Source: Clostridium puniceum (GTDB taxonomy: Bacteria > Bacillota > Clostridia > Clostridiales > Clostridiaceae). Taken from it: a stretch of 64,000 bases of DNA. Location: assembly GCF_002006345.1 (NCBI RefSeq), contig NZ_LZZM01000212.1, forward strand, positions 56,275-120,274, given 5' to 3'. This document shows positions 8,757 through 17,793 of this stretch, one piece after another. The position numbers and the translations under genes are program-made. Numbering within the stretch: position 1 is the first letter of the stretch; every line of letters starts with the position of its first letter. The notes under the pieces are model-generated. The model saw nothing but the letters and a program-made list of their open reading frames with translations, ran no database searches and was not told the DNA's origin.

Positions 8757-9512
8757 CTAACAACTATATCCAGTATTATAATACCTTGGTTTTCCCTTTG
8801 ACTTATTTTTGTATTCAATAGCTTTCTTAGGGCAACCACAAATGCATGCCATACAATGTGTACAGTTCCTTTCCCATTTAGGTTTGCTATTTTCCATTTT
8901 TATATTGTTCATAGGACATAACGTTACACATTTCTTACAATTAATACACTCATCTGTAGCATAAAATCCTTTAGCACTAACATAAGTCATATAAAATAAA
9001 GGATTCACAAATCTACTCATAACTTTTCCTAAAGTAGTTATTTCTTCTTCCTCCAAAGATTGATGTTTTTTAATTTTCTCTCCAATAGAAATAATTTTAG
9101 GAAGAGCTTTTTCTATAATAGAAGATGCTTGTGCCTCATCAGGTACTCCTGACATAATTACATAATTTGATGGCATAATAACTGTTGAACATCCCATAAA
9201 AACAAACTTTTTCATATCACATACCTTTTTTGCATAATGTACTGCATTATGAATTTCTGAACCACAAGTTAAAATAAAATATGCTTGTGTGCTTCCTATA
9301 AATTCTGAATTTTTAATAAAATCCTCAACAACTTTAGGCATACGCCAAGCATACGTTGGCACTATAAATACAAAAGGTTCCTTAGAATCAAAAGAAGCCC
9401 TATTTCCTTTCTTCATTAATTCATTTATTGAAACAACCTCATCACTGGTTACTTTTTTAATAACCTGAGCTGTATAACGACTATTGCCTGTACCACTAAA
9501 ATATAGAATCAT
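8757..9512 (-). CDS. EFR1 family ferredoxin-flavodoxin protein
   Basis: The N-terminal ~170 residues have a flavodoxin-like fold starting YFSGTGNSRYTAQVI, with the phosphate loop SGTGNS. The C-terminal part has two 4Fe-4S motifs, CINCKKCVTLCP and CTHCMACICGCP. Such EFR1 proteins are cytoplasmic electron carriers of anaerobes with unknown partners. The length of 251 aa is typical. The ATG follows GTGGAGG. It sits 66 bp after the ArsR gene on the same strand, so it is probably controlled by that repressor. No redox partner gene is adjacent. Confidence 0.9.
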   Translation of the reverse strand: MILYFSGTGNSRYTAQVIKKVTSDEVVSINELMKKGNRASFDSKEPFVFIVPTYAWRMPKVVEDFIKNSEFIGSTQAYFILTCGSEIHNAVHYAKKVCDMKKFVFMGCSTVIMPSNYVIMSGVPDEAQASSIIEKALPKIISIGEKIKKHQSLEEEEITTLGKVMSRFVNPLFYMTYVSAKGFYATDECINCKKCVTLCPMNNIKMENSKPKWERNCTHCMACICGCPKKAIEYKNKSKGKPRYYNTGYSC

Positions 9513-9578
9513 AAAAAAACCTCCACTTTATTACTCTTCATATAAATTATTTTTCAACTATTTTATATTAAAAGCATA

Positions 9579-9953
9579 TTACAATTCTGTTTTATTATAA
9601 ATTTCCTTCTCCTCTTCGGACATTGTATTTATGATTTCATTAATATAGTGAACAAGGTTTGAAATTTTACTCCACTGACTTTCACTGGCATTCATAAAGT
9701 AATAATTCCTTGTTCCTTCACGTCTCATATTAATAATATTTGCTTCCTTTAATATCCTCAAATGATGGGATACTGCTGCCCTTGAAAGATGTGTCTTTTT
9801 AGTTATTTCACCAACACGAATTCCAGTATAGTCACTCTCAAGCAAAGCAATAATTATCTGTTGTCTCGTTTCATCACCTATTGCAATGAATGCTTTCTGA
9901 CATTCCTTAAACTCTTTTGATAACATATCCATATATTCCTTACATTCTTTCAT
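9579..9953 (-). CDS. ArsR family winged-helix repressor
   Basis: The 124-aa protein has a winged helix-turn-helix with 'VGEITKKTHLSRAAVSHHLRILKEANIINMRREGTRNYYF', the typical recognition helix and wing of ArsR/SmtB proteins. The metal-binding CxC of arsenic sensors is absent from the recognition helix, so the signal may be redox or another ligand. GAAGGAG precedes the ATG. It is first in a likely two-gene operon with the EFR1 ferredoxin. A perfect dyad right after its promoter suggests autoregulation. Confidence 0.9.
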   Translation of the reverse strand: MKECKEYMDMLSKEFKECQKAFIAIGDETRQQIIIALLESDYTGIRVGEITKKTHLSRAAVSHHLRILKEANIINMRREGTRNYYFMNASESQWSKISNLVHYINEIINTMSEEEKEIYNKTEL

Positions 9954-9980
9954 AAGATGCTGCTCCTTCTCAACTTCATT

Positions 9981-10017
9981 TGGTTTAAATATCTAAACCA
10001 TTATATCATGTTTACTA
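9981..10017 (-). promoter_or_regulatory. ArsR promoter and dyad operator
   Basis: The 20-bp dyad TGGTTTAaatatcTAAACCA at 9981-10000 lies directly downstream of an extended -10 (TGATATAAT on the minus strand). A repressor bound there would block the start of the arsR-ferredoxin transcript. The remaining gap to the GNAT gene (10018-10374) shows no other feature. Confidence 0.6.
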
Positions 10018-10374
10018 AAAAGATTTTCAATGGTAAAGAAAATCGAGACCGTTTATAAAAACCAAATATGTACATTCATTCTAAAATTGAGCTTTTAATT
10101 AATTTTAACAATATTTACCTGTTTCCTCTCACATAAGGCATCTACAGATATTTTAATATGTAGATTATCTATATAAATTAAAATTATTGTTTCTTGATAA
10201 CACTATATCAATAGTATATATTATACATATACTATCACAAAGATATTAGCAGAAGTGCCGATTATATTTATATACGTAAAATATTTAAAGTTGAAGATGT
10301 GAATATATTAATGAAAATAATATGTTAATAAAAAAACTATCTACGAAGTGAAATTTCCAAGGAGGTGTTATGAT

Positions 10375-10995
10375 ATGAAAGGTGAACAAATTTATTTAAA
10401 AGGATTGTACAGAGTTCAAAAAAAAGATCTTGAAAAATGCGCAGATGTTGCTACAGCCGCACTACTAAATGATCCTTCAAGTAAATATCTACTTAAACAT
10501 AATTTAACTTACCAAAAGTTATATAAATATTTTTTGACAATATATAGAGCTATGTATAAGCATTCTTACATTTTTGCTCCAAGTGAGTCTATTGAAGGTG
10601 TTCTTGCTTTAACATCACCTCAAAATATGTCACCTTCTTCTGTTGATTATATCAGTGCCGGAATTCTAAAACTACAATTTACAATTGATATTGGAATATT
10701 GTTCAGATCGATTAAATACAAATCTAACTGTGAGAGAATCCAACAAATGATATCTACTAACAATGCATGGTATGTTTTTCAGTTTGCAATTACTCCCAAA
10801 AAACAAGGTTTAGGCTTAGGTTCAAAACTAATGAAACCATTTCTAAATTATCTTGATAAGAATCAATTACCTTGTTATCTTGAAACACATAAAGAAAAAA
10901 ATGTTGACCTTTATACACATTATGGTTTTTCTTTAAAAAGTGTTGATACTTTACCAGATAAAAAGAATAAGCAATATTCTATGATTCGCATTTAA
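10375..10995 (+). CDS. GNAT family N-acetyltransferase
   Basis: The C-terminal half has the acetyl-CoA loop 'ITPKKQGLGLGSKLMKPFL', followed by CYLETHKEKNVDLYTHYGF, the usual beta-bulge and final strands of GNAT enzymes. The first half is divergent and cannot be tied to a substrate. The start is placed at the ATG at 10375, since AAGGAGG ends 9 nt before it; an upstream ATG at 10348 has no such site. The gene is alone, facing the sugar O-acetyltransferase, and ends before a hairpin. Confidence 0.85.
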   Translation: MKGEQIYLKGLYRVQKKDLEKCADVATAALLNDPSSKYLLKHNLTYQKLYKYFLTIYRAMYKHSYIFAPSESIEGVLALTSPQNMSPSSVDYISAGILKLQFTIDIGILFRSIKYKSNCERIQQMISTNNAWYVFQFAITPKKQGLGLGSKLMKPFLNYLDKNQLPCYLETHKEKNVDLYTHYGFSLKSVDTLPDKKNKQYSMIRI

Positions 10996-11014
10996 TTTAC
11001 TCTATTATAATTCT

Positions 11015-11038
11015 AAGGATTTTTTCTTAAAAATCCTT
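11015..11038 (+). terminator. hairpin after the GNAT gene
   Basis: A 10-bp stem AAGGATTTTT/AAAAATCCTT with a 4-nt loop lies 20 bp after the stop. The U-tract is weak. Confidence 0.45.
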
Positions 11039-11133
11039 GTCGTTACTGAGGTTAATGATATACCTTAATAAAAAGGACATAACTTAATAAAATTCTTTGT
11101 CAAAGACAATTAAAAAAAGGCTATACTGACTTA

Positions 11134-11170
11134 AGAAGATGATTTCTTCACAATACAGAAATCATCTTCT
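11134..11170. terminator. 14-bp perfect hairpin between convergent genes
   Basis: AGAAGATGATTTCT and AGAAATCATCTTCT pair perfectly around a 9-nt loop. It stands between two convergent genes, so a terminator role is plausible, but neither side has a clear T-run. Confidence 0.45.
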
Positions 11171-11279
11171 ATGTGCCAAGCACTATTTTTTATGTTGTCC
11201 TTTATCTCTATTATGTTTCCATCGAGATCAAAACACAACTCTTGTAATAACCATCGAGATTAATGAGATGTAGATGTAT

Positions 11280-11894
11280 CTAATCATTGTAATCATCAAC
11301 ATCAAATTCTTGATTTTTATAATAATATTTACGATCTTCTTCTGTAATCTCACGAATAACCTTGCATGGATTTCCTACCGCTATAACATTATCTGGAATA
11401 TCTTTTGTTACAACACTTCCAGAACCAATTACAACATTATTCCCTATTTTAACACCTGGATTTATTACAACACTTCCTCCTACCCATACATTATCTCCGA
11501 TTATTACTTCAATTCCATACTCATAACCTGAATTTCTTGACTCGGGGTGAATTGGATGCCCTGCCGTATAAATTGATACATTAGGTGCAAACAAAACATT
11601 ATCACCAATTTTTACCTTTCCAATATCTAATATTATACAATTATAATTAACAAAAAAGTTATTTCCAACTTCAATGTTTTTACCATAATCACAGTGAAAC
11701 GGCTGCTCTATAAAAATATTATCACCAGTTTTCCCTAAGATGTCTTTAATTAATTCATCCATCTTATTTACTTTATCTGGACGAAGTAAATTATACTCAT
11801 ATATTTTCAACTTATTTTCGATTCTTTCTTCACTAAGCCCATCTAACCAAGCTTTATACGGTAATCCTGCTAGCATTCTTTCTTTTTGATTCAT
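11280..11894 (-). CDS. maltose/galactoside O-acetyltransferase-like hexapeptide enzyme
   Basis: The protein has an N-terminal 'MLAGLPYKAWLDGLSEERI' Mac domain and a left-handed beta-helix of hexapeptide repeats, with the catalytic His in 'YTAGHPIHPESRNSGYEYG' and 'VVIGSGSVVTKDIPDNVIAVGNP' near the end. Such enzymes acetylate sugars with acetyl-CoA. The length of 204 aa is slightly above the usual ~185. It is the last gene of a minus-strand run with an MFS transporter and two PHP enzymes. Acetylation followed by export of a non-metabolised sugar is a plausible joint role (inference). Confidence 0.93.
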   Translation of the reverse strand: MNQKERMLAGLPYKAWLDGLSEERIENKLKIYEYNLLRPDKVNKMDELIKDILGKTGDNIFIEQPFHCDYGKNIEVGNNFFVNYNCIILDIGKVKIGDNVLFAPNVSIYTAGHPIHPESRNSGYEYGIEVIIGDNVWVGGSVVINPGVKIGNNVVIGSGSVVTKDIPDNVIAVGNPCKVIREITEEDRKYYYKNQEFDVDDYND

Positions 11895-11997
11895 TTATTT
11901 CCTCTCCTTTTCTTCATCTTTTCTTTATCTTTATTTCTATTATTATTTTTTAATCACCTCATAATTACCTATATATTGACTTACTATTTCTTTAGTA

Positions 11998-13239
11998 TTA
12001 CTTCCCTTGAGGTTCTTTATATTTGAAAATAGTAATCAAGATTAGAGCAAAACTATAAATTACTGTAAATGCCAATGAAAATGCGATTCCATTTCTCATA
12101 GTTACTGAATATATCATACCTGCAATAACCCCTGCAATGCCTTGCACAAAACTAATAAATGATATTCCCTCTGCAATCAGCTTATCATCTAAATATCTCT
12201 GCGCAAATGCAAATGGAATAACTTGATGTATCCCCACTCCAATACCAATAATTGCTGTAGCTAGTATAATTATAAAATAACTTGATATAAATAAGGTTGC
12301 TACATAAATAAAAGTTCCTATCAAAATAATTCCTGACATTAAAAGAAAAATAGTCTTTGTACAGCCTTTCTTAGATATATATATGCCTGCAACACTTGAT
12401 AAAGTCATTACGAAAATATTGCAAGGAGCAAGCACAATTGCACTAATAGTGGTATTTGCACCTAATACTGTCTGTGCATAAAGTGGTATATAATTACCAC
12501 TACACGAAATGCATGTAGCTATAAAAGTAATTAAAATAATTGTTAAATATCCCTTTTGTTTTAGTAATTTTACAATCAGTAATTCTTTTATATTATTTCT
12601 ATTTTCATGTAAATTTTGTCCTTTAGGCTCTCCCTTTATACTGCTTACACGGATTTTCTTTTTGGTCTTACTTCTCGGCATAAAACAGCCTACGAGCAGC
12701 ATTCCAATTATAAATAAAGGAAGCAGTATGGCAAGGGATATTCTCCAGTTCCATCTTTCTGTAAATATTCCACAAAGTACTGGTCCCAAAATAAGTGTAA
12801 AAGAATAAACGGTCTGCATAATACCAATTCTAACCGGATACTCTTCTTCTGATACCAGGTCATTTACCATAGTAAATACATTTGCAAAAAATAATCCCCA
12901 AAAGAAACCTGATGCGCCTCTAGCAAGCAGAAATATAGTTCCACTAGATGCTCCTGCACTAATTGCAATACTTAAAGCAAAAGCACCCACACTCCATATA
13001 TATAACTGTTTACGACCAAAATACTCTCCAACTCTACCAGAAATAAGTAACGAAATACTTCTTGCTAATGGTTCTATTACAAACATGGTATTGAACAAAT
13101 CTAATCTACCATATTCACGAAAGGCTGTAGCTGCATAAATTCCTGTGCTACCAGCAAGGTAAGATACGCATATATTTATTATGATGAGCCCAATAAACAC
13201 TATATTAGCTCTATTTAGGTTTATTACTTTTATTTTCAT
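11998..13239 (-). CDS. MFS transporter
   Basis: The 413-aa protein has about 12 hydrophobic helices and a central charged loop near residues 195-220. The motif A region reads 'SGRVGEYFGRKQLYIWS' after helix 2, and 'GASGFFWGLFF' follows. This is the drug-efflux/sugar-efflux type of MFS. The ATG follows a GGTGG-like site. It lies between the PHP genes upstream (120 bp) and the O-acetyltransferase downstream (104 bp) on the same strand. The substrate is unknown. Confidence 0.9.
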   Translation of the reverse strand: MKIKVINLNRANIVFIGLIIINICVSYLAGSTGIYAATAFREYGRLDLFNTMFVIEPLARSISLLISGRVGEYFGRKQLYIWSVGAFALSIAISAGASSGTIFLLARGASGFFWGLFFANVFTMVNDLVSEEEYPVRIGIMQTVYSFTLILGPVLCGIFTERWNWRISLAILLPLFIIGMLLVGCFMPRSKTKKKIRVSSIKGEPKGQNLHENRNNIKELLIVKLLKQKGYLTIILITFIATCISCSGNYIPLYAQTVLGANTTISAIVLAPCNIFVMTLSSVAGIYISKKGCTKTIFLLMSGIILIGTFIYVATLFISSYFIIILATAIIGIGVGIHQVIPFAFAQRYLDDKLIAEGISFISFVQGIAGVIAGMIYSVTMRNGIAFSLAFTVIYSFALILITIFKYKEPQGK

Positions 13240-13358
13240 ATCTCTTTTCCACCTTTTGTATTAAACTAACTTTACATTCATGTTTATTTATCGAGATACA
13301 GTAATTAACTAATTGGACCTAATATTTTTCAATATTTCACCTCACCAATCTTTTAAAA

Positions 13359-14249
13359 CTAATATAAATTTAGAAACTCTTTTAATTCTAATATAATAAT
13401 CTCTTCATTATTGTCACAATCTATTCCACCGATGGATATACTAGGTTTAGTTTTTCCGTGAAAATCACTTCCGCATGTTAAAAGCAATTTATGTTTTAAG
13501 GCAAATTCCTTATAAAATGCCACTTGTTCTTTACTATGGTAACTGCTATAAACTTCTATGCCCTTAATGCCACAAGAGATGATATCTTTTAATAAGTTAA
13601 TATTTTCTTTAACATTGTTTCCAGGATGGGCTAAAATAGGTACTCCTCCACTTTCTTCAATAATTTTAATTGCTTCTTGCAAACTTATAAACTTTACTTC
13701 CGCATAAGCAGGTTTGCCTTGAGCACAATAATCCCAATAAAAATTAACATATGGATTATCACTTCTGGAACCATTTTCATAATATGGCATAAGTAATGGA
13801 TTTTTATGATTTTTATCAAATTCCATTGCAGCTTCAGCAATCATTTCACCATTAACTACCCCATTCCTAGATAATGAATCAATTACTTCATCAGAAAAAT
13901 CTATACCTAAGTCACGAATTAATTTCATACGTTTTTTTGAAGCAACTTGTTCCTGCTGAATAATACTTTCTTCAATTTCATTAAATATTTGTTTATTATA
14001 ATCTATACCATATCCCAAAACATGTAAATTAACTTTATCAGTAGTACAATCCAGTTCTATTGCTGGAATAATTTCAATGTCCTTACCAGTACAATACTCT
14101 TTTGCTTCTTTTATCCCCTTTACACAATTATGGTCTGCAATAGAAAAATACTTTATATCTTTTTCTAAACATAAGTCAGCTAAGTTTTTAGGCTCAAATT
14201 CCCCATCATCACTACAAATAGAATGCATATGTAAATCAATATAGCTCAT
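13359..14249 (-). CDS. PHP domain phosphoesterase (TrpH/RNase AM-like)
   Basis: Metal-binding motifs of the PHP family are present: DLHMHSICSDD at the N-terminus, 'FSIADHNCVKG' near residue 40, 'IPAIELDC', 'PILAHPG' and 'LLTCGSDFHGK'. Related proteins are 3',5'-nucleotide bisphosphatases or 5'-3' exoribonucleases. The 296-aa length fits. It follows the HisJ-like gene by 20 bp, so both are translated from one message. What substrate joins two PHP enzymes with a transporter is not evident. Confidence 0.9.
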   Translation of the reverse strand: MSYIDLHMHSICSDDGEFEPKNLADLCLEKDIKYFSIADHNCVKGIKEAKEYCTGKDIEIIPAIELDCTTDKVNLHVLGYGIDYNKQIFNEIEESIIQQEQVASKKRMKLIRDLGIDFSDEVIDSLSRNGVVNGEMIAEAAMEFDKNHKNPLLMPYYENGSRSDNPYVNFYWDYCAQGKPAYAEVKFISLQEAIKIIEESGGVPILAHPGNNVKENINLLKDIISCGIKGIEVYSSYHSKEQVAFYKEFALKHKLLLTCGSDFHGKTKPSISIGGIDCDNNEEIIILELKEFLNLY

Positions 14250-14269
14250 TTTAAATTTCTCCTTTTAAT

Positions 14270-15055
14270 CTAAATTGGATTTGCTATTGGTTTCATCTTG
14301 TCAAATGTGTATACTGCTTGAAATCCCAGCTCTTTTAAAGCCTTCTGAACTTCATCAATTTTATATCCCAAATGTCCCTCTTCATGTGAATCAGAACCAA
14401 TTGTAATAATTTCACCGCCCAGACTTCTATATAATTTTAAAATATCAAGAGATGGTGTTAAATCATTAATGCCATAGCGAAAACATGATGTGTTAACTTC
14501 TATTCCTTTACCATCATGTATAACATTTTTTAAGATATCTTGAATCAGTGGTTTTACTTTTTCAAAAGGATATTCTCCATGTTTATCATAACGCTTAATC
14601 ATATCTAAATGGCCTAATACACTGTAGTCATGATACATCTTTATCACCTGAAGAATCTCTTCATAATATTTTTCTTGATATTCTTTCTGTGTCTTTCCTT
14701 TCTGAAAATCCTGAGTCCAAAATTCTTTATTATCCACCTGATGACAGGATAAAATTACAAAATCAAAGGGATATTCCTCAAAGTCTTGTTGAAAGCTTTT
14801 CACAGTCCCTGTCTGCATACCAAACTCTATTCCAAACCCTAATCTAATCTTATCCTGATAGACTTCCTTACATCTAAGAAATTCTTTTCTGTATTCTTTC
14901 AGATTGCAATTTAAATCAGTTTTTACACCATAATCAATATGCTCAGTAAAACATAATTCATTAAGACCTATTTGAATCGCTTTTTTAATGCATTCCTCCA
15001 TTAAATGCTCAGAGTCATCGCTGAAATCTGTATGTACATGATAATCTGCTAACAT
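14270..15055 (-). CDS. PHP family histidinol-phosphatase-like protein
   Basis: The motifs DYHVHTDFSDDSE, CFTEHIDYG, 'GIEFGMQ', LSCHQVD, 'LGHLDMIKRY' and 'TIGSDSHEEGHLGY' are those of the HisJ/HisK class of PHP phosphatases. The length of 261 aa is normal. No other histidine biosynthesis gene is near, so the true substrate may be another sugar or polyol phosphate. It is the first gene of the run and divergent from the AraC gene at 15246, which likely controls it through the 190-bp shared upstream region. Confidence 0.85.
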   Translation of the reverse strand: MLADYHVHTDFSDDSEHLMEECIKKAIQIGLNELCFTEHIDYGVKTDLNCNLKEYRKEFLRCKEVYQDKIRLGFGIEFGMQTGTVKSFQQDFEEYPFDFVILSCHQVDNKEFWTQDFQKGKTQKEYQEKYYEEILQVIKMYHDYSVLGHLDMIKRYDKHGEYPFEKVKPLIQDILKNVIHDGKGIEVNTSCFRYGINDLTPSLDILKLYRSLGGEIITIGSDSHEEGHLGYKIDEVQKALKELGFQAVYTFDKMKPIANPI

Positions 15056-15245
15056 AAAAAAACTCCTTTCATTACTTTATTCTCTATAGTAATATCTTTC
15101 CCAATCAGAGTCATTTCTAAATTGCTTTCTTGTAACATATATATTATAATAATATTCCATAATATCTGATAATAATATAAAAATAAGCTATATTTTTATA
15201 ACAATCGTATATTAATTGAAAATTATGATATGAGGAGGGTAAATT

Positions 15246-16142
15246 ATGGTGGAAATAAAACTATTAAGTGATAAATCAGAAGTTGTATCTTATAATTTCT
15301 TAGATTTTTCTATTTGCGCAAAACAAGCTTCCCTTTCAGACTATCCAGCTATGGCTGCTGTTAACCATTGGCACAGCGACTGGGAATTTATTATAATCTT
15401 AAGTGGTAAAATGTCATATTCCGTAAACCGAAAAAGCTATGAATTACAAGAAGGTCAGGGGATTTTTATAAATTCAGAGCAGATGCATTATGGATACTCT
15501 GCTGATGGTTCTGATTGCAGCTTTATTTGTATTATGCTGCCCCCAAACCTTATATCTAGTATCACAAGAATCAAAGAAACTTATGTATTACCAATATGTT
15601 CAGATGCATCTCATCCCTTTTTTATATTGCATACAGAAATTCCTTGTCAAGGAAACCTAATTGAAATTTTGAAAAACCTCTATAAACTATGTAATGAAGA
15701 AAAAGCTGGCTTTGAATTGCATGTAATGAGTCTTTTTCATTCCTTGTGTTACAGTCTCTATCATAATATGAAAGATAATATTTCTACTCAGGAAACAACT
15801 GATGATAAAAAATTAGAGGCGATGCACAATATGATAGGATATATACAGCAAAATTATCAGAAAAAAATCACTTTAAATGAGATTGCTGCCTCGGGGAATG
15901 TATGCCGTAGTAACTGCTGCGATATTTTTCAGCTTATTTTGAATAAAACTCCTGTCTCTTATTTAACAGAATATCGATTAGAAAAAAGTATTGACTTGCT
16001 AAATATTCCCTCACTTTCGGTTACTGAAATAGCACTCCAATGCGGATTTACAGGTTCCAGTTATTTTACAGAAATCTTCCATAAAAAGCTAGGCTGCACA
16101 CCTTCTCAATACAGAAAAAGTAAAGTATACAAAGTAAAATAG
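15246..16142 (+). CDS. AraC family regulator with cupin sensor domain
   Basis: Residues 1-~150 form a cupin-like sensor with 'NHWHSDWEFIIILSGKMSY' and 'GQGIFINSEQMHYG'. The last ~100 residues carry the double helix-turn-helix, ending in 'VTEIALQCGFTGSSYFTEIF' then 'GCTPSQYRKSK'. GAGGAGGG precedes the ATG. Its position opposite the PHP-MFS-acetyltransferase run points to control of that operon by a sugar-type ligand (inference). Confidence 0.93.
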   Translation: MVEIKLLSDKSEVVSYNFLDFSICAKQASLSDYPAMAAVNHWHSDWEFIIILSGKMSYSVNRKSYELQEGQGIFINSEQMHYGYSADGSDCSFICIMLPPNLISSITRIKETYVLPICSDASHPFFILHTEIPCQGNLIEILKNLYKLCNEEKAGFELHVMSLFHSLCYSLYHNMKDNISTQETTDDKKLEAMHNMIGYIQQNYQKKITLNEIAASGNVCRSNCCDIFQLILNKTPVSYLTEYRLEKSIDLLNIPSLSVTEIALQCGFTGSSYFTEIFHKKLGCTPSQYRKSKVYKVK

Positions 16143-16756
16143 CCTAAAGTATTTACACTCTAGGCTTATTTGAAACATTTATTGATGAATTTCATCTTTT
16201 AAAATTTTTAAATGCTCTTTTGTCTCCATAATTTTTCTTCAAGGTTAATTATAACCACAAATTAGGAATTCTTGCTTATTAAACTACCTCCGTTTATAAG
16301 AGTCACCTCCCCTTGAAGACTAATATCACTTCAAATAAGTTTCACTCCATTTTTCAAGCTTCATAATTTAGTAGAAGCTGCACTTCTTTACTAGCCAATA
16401 TTTAATTTCCTTGCTTTATGTTCCATATGTACTCTAGTCCCTCCTTCATATCTTACCGTTAAGAGCAACGTCTTTACGTTGAGTTGTCTTCCTATCAATT
16501 CAGCGGACTAGGGCTTCTTTTTGCCATTGATTCAGAAAGCATGCTGAGGGAACAAAAAAAGAAGATTCAAATTTATAAATCCTCTTTTTCAACCAGTAAC
16601 AAATTAATTTTTATACATCCTAGCAATTTTTTTCATATTTCCGGAATAGCATTAAGTAATAATTATTATAAAACATCTCTTAATACCTTTGCAAATTGTG
16701 TAGAACAAGAAAATCCCCTTATTCTGACAACGTATAATAATTTTATGTATCTTTAT
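16143..16756. other. unexplained intergenic stretch with a structured minus-strand segment
   Basis: No convincing gene is present. At 16144-16190 lies a sequence related to one near 34697-34742 (AAGTATTTACACTCTAGGCT versus AAGTATTTATACTCTAGACT). At about 16440-16500 the DNA is less AT-rich and contains a CAACGT-aaag-ACGTTG hairpin next to GGAGG-like runs on the minus strand. It could be an old mobile element end or a structured RNA; I could not match it to a family. Confidence 0.4.
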
Positions 16757-17413
16757 CTAATTATATTTAGAAGCTGATTTATTTAAAATTTCTGTAGAAG
16801 AAACTAATTCATTTATTATAGAAGATATTTCTTCTGCTATATCTTCTTGTTGCTCACTTATATTAGCAGTTTTATCGATCTCTTTTGAGATTTCGAATAT
16901 CTTAGCTTTAATATTTTCCAGTACCAACTCAATATTCTTTGCACTACTGCCAGTATTCTCAGCCATCTTACGCATCTCACTTGAAACTACTGAAAATCCT
17001 CGGCCTGCTTCACCTGCTTTAGAAGACTCAATAGCTGCATTAAATGATAATATTTTTGTAGTTTTTGAAATTCCTTGTATAAACTCAATTATATTTTTAG
17101 TTTCACTTATACTTGTTTCAATTTCTTTTGATAAATTTCTTAAAATTGACTGATGATTTGCTAGCTTCCCTGCCAAGGTCGAAAGCTTTTCAACTGAATT
17201 AAATGCTTGATCTGTAGATATACCAATTAAGTTAGTAGCATTTAATAATTCTTCTCTGTTTTCAATATTCATTGCTAAACTGAATCCACCTATTACATTT
17301 CCATCTGAATCCTTAATTGGTACTGCACGAACTTTTAACGGAAATCCATAAACACTTTCCGGAATTGTACTCTCAACAATTTCTTCTTTCTGAATAGCAA
17401 TGAAAGCACATAT
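16757..17413 (-). pseudogene. chemotaxis receptor-like protein, 5'-truncated
   Basis: The frame is open from 17413 and gives a PAS-like end ('VYGFPLKVRAVPIKDSDGN', then GGFSLAMN) followed by a short MCP signalling helix. The conserved hairpin tip reads 'ILSFNAAIESSKAGEAGRGF' and then SVVSSEMRKMA. Full relatives have about 90 more residues at the N-terminus. Here the upstream frame is blocked by TGA at 17414-17416, and no start or ribosome site precedes the remaining part. An in-frame ATG at 17272 would give 171 aa with the signalling region only. I favour a decayed gene; expression of a short soluble signalling stub is possible. Confidence 0.65.
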
Positions 17414-17556
17414 TCAATTTCATCATAATAATATTAAAAATTTCTCTTTGTGAAATTGATTCCCACCAGCAAACTTTATAAGTTTTAAACCTTCTTACTG
17501 AACACAAACGACTATAAAAAATCTTTTAAATTATCAATTTTTCATTATTATAATAG

Positions 17557-17646
17557 ATAAACTCTAACATTATTAATCATCTCTTTATTACACTTTTGTT
17601 TTTTGATTGAAGTATAATTAGATGATTGAAGTATGTTAGAGTTTAT
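17557..17646. repeat. 90-bp nested inverted repeat
   Basis: Outer arms ATAAACTCTAACAT (17557-17570) and ATGTTAGAGTTTAT (17633-17646) are perfect. Inside them AATCATCT (17575-17582) pairs with AGATGATT (17620-17627), leaving a 37-nt apex. The element is non-coding and could be a small MITE or an RNA hairpin. The rest of 17414-17793 holds nothing else recognisable. Confidence 0.6.
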
Positions 17647-17793
17647 TTATAATTCTAAATAAGTTTTATTGCATGTTGTTAAAGCTATATTTACATCGAT
17701 TTAAGTATTGTTTATGCCATACATATCTCTAACTTATTTAAAATAATTTTATAATATACTAGAAAAACTTTCAAATTTCAAAAATAAATAATT

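Noticed and set aside
16484..16777. 97-codon plus-strand frame
   Set aside because: It has no ribosome site, no domain, and overlaps the end of the chemotaxis-receptor relic on the other strand.
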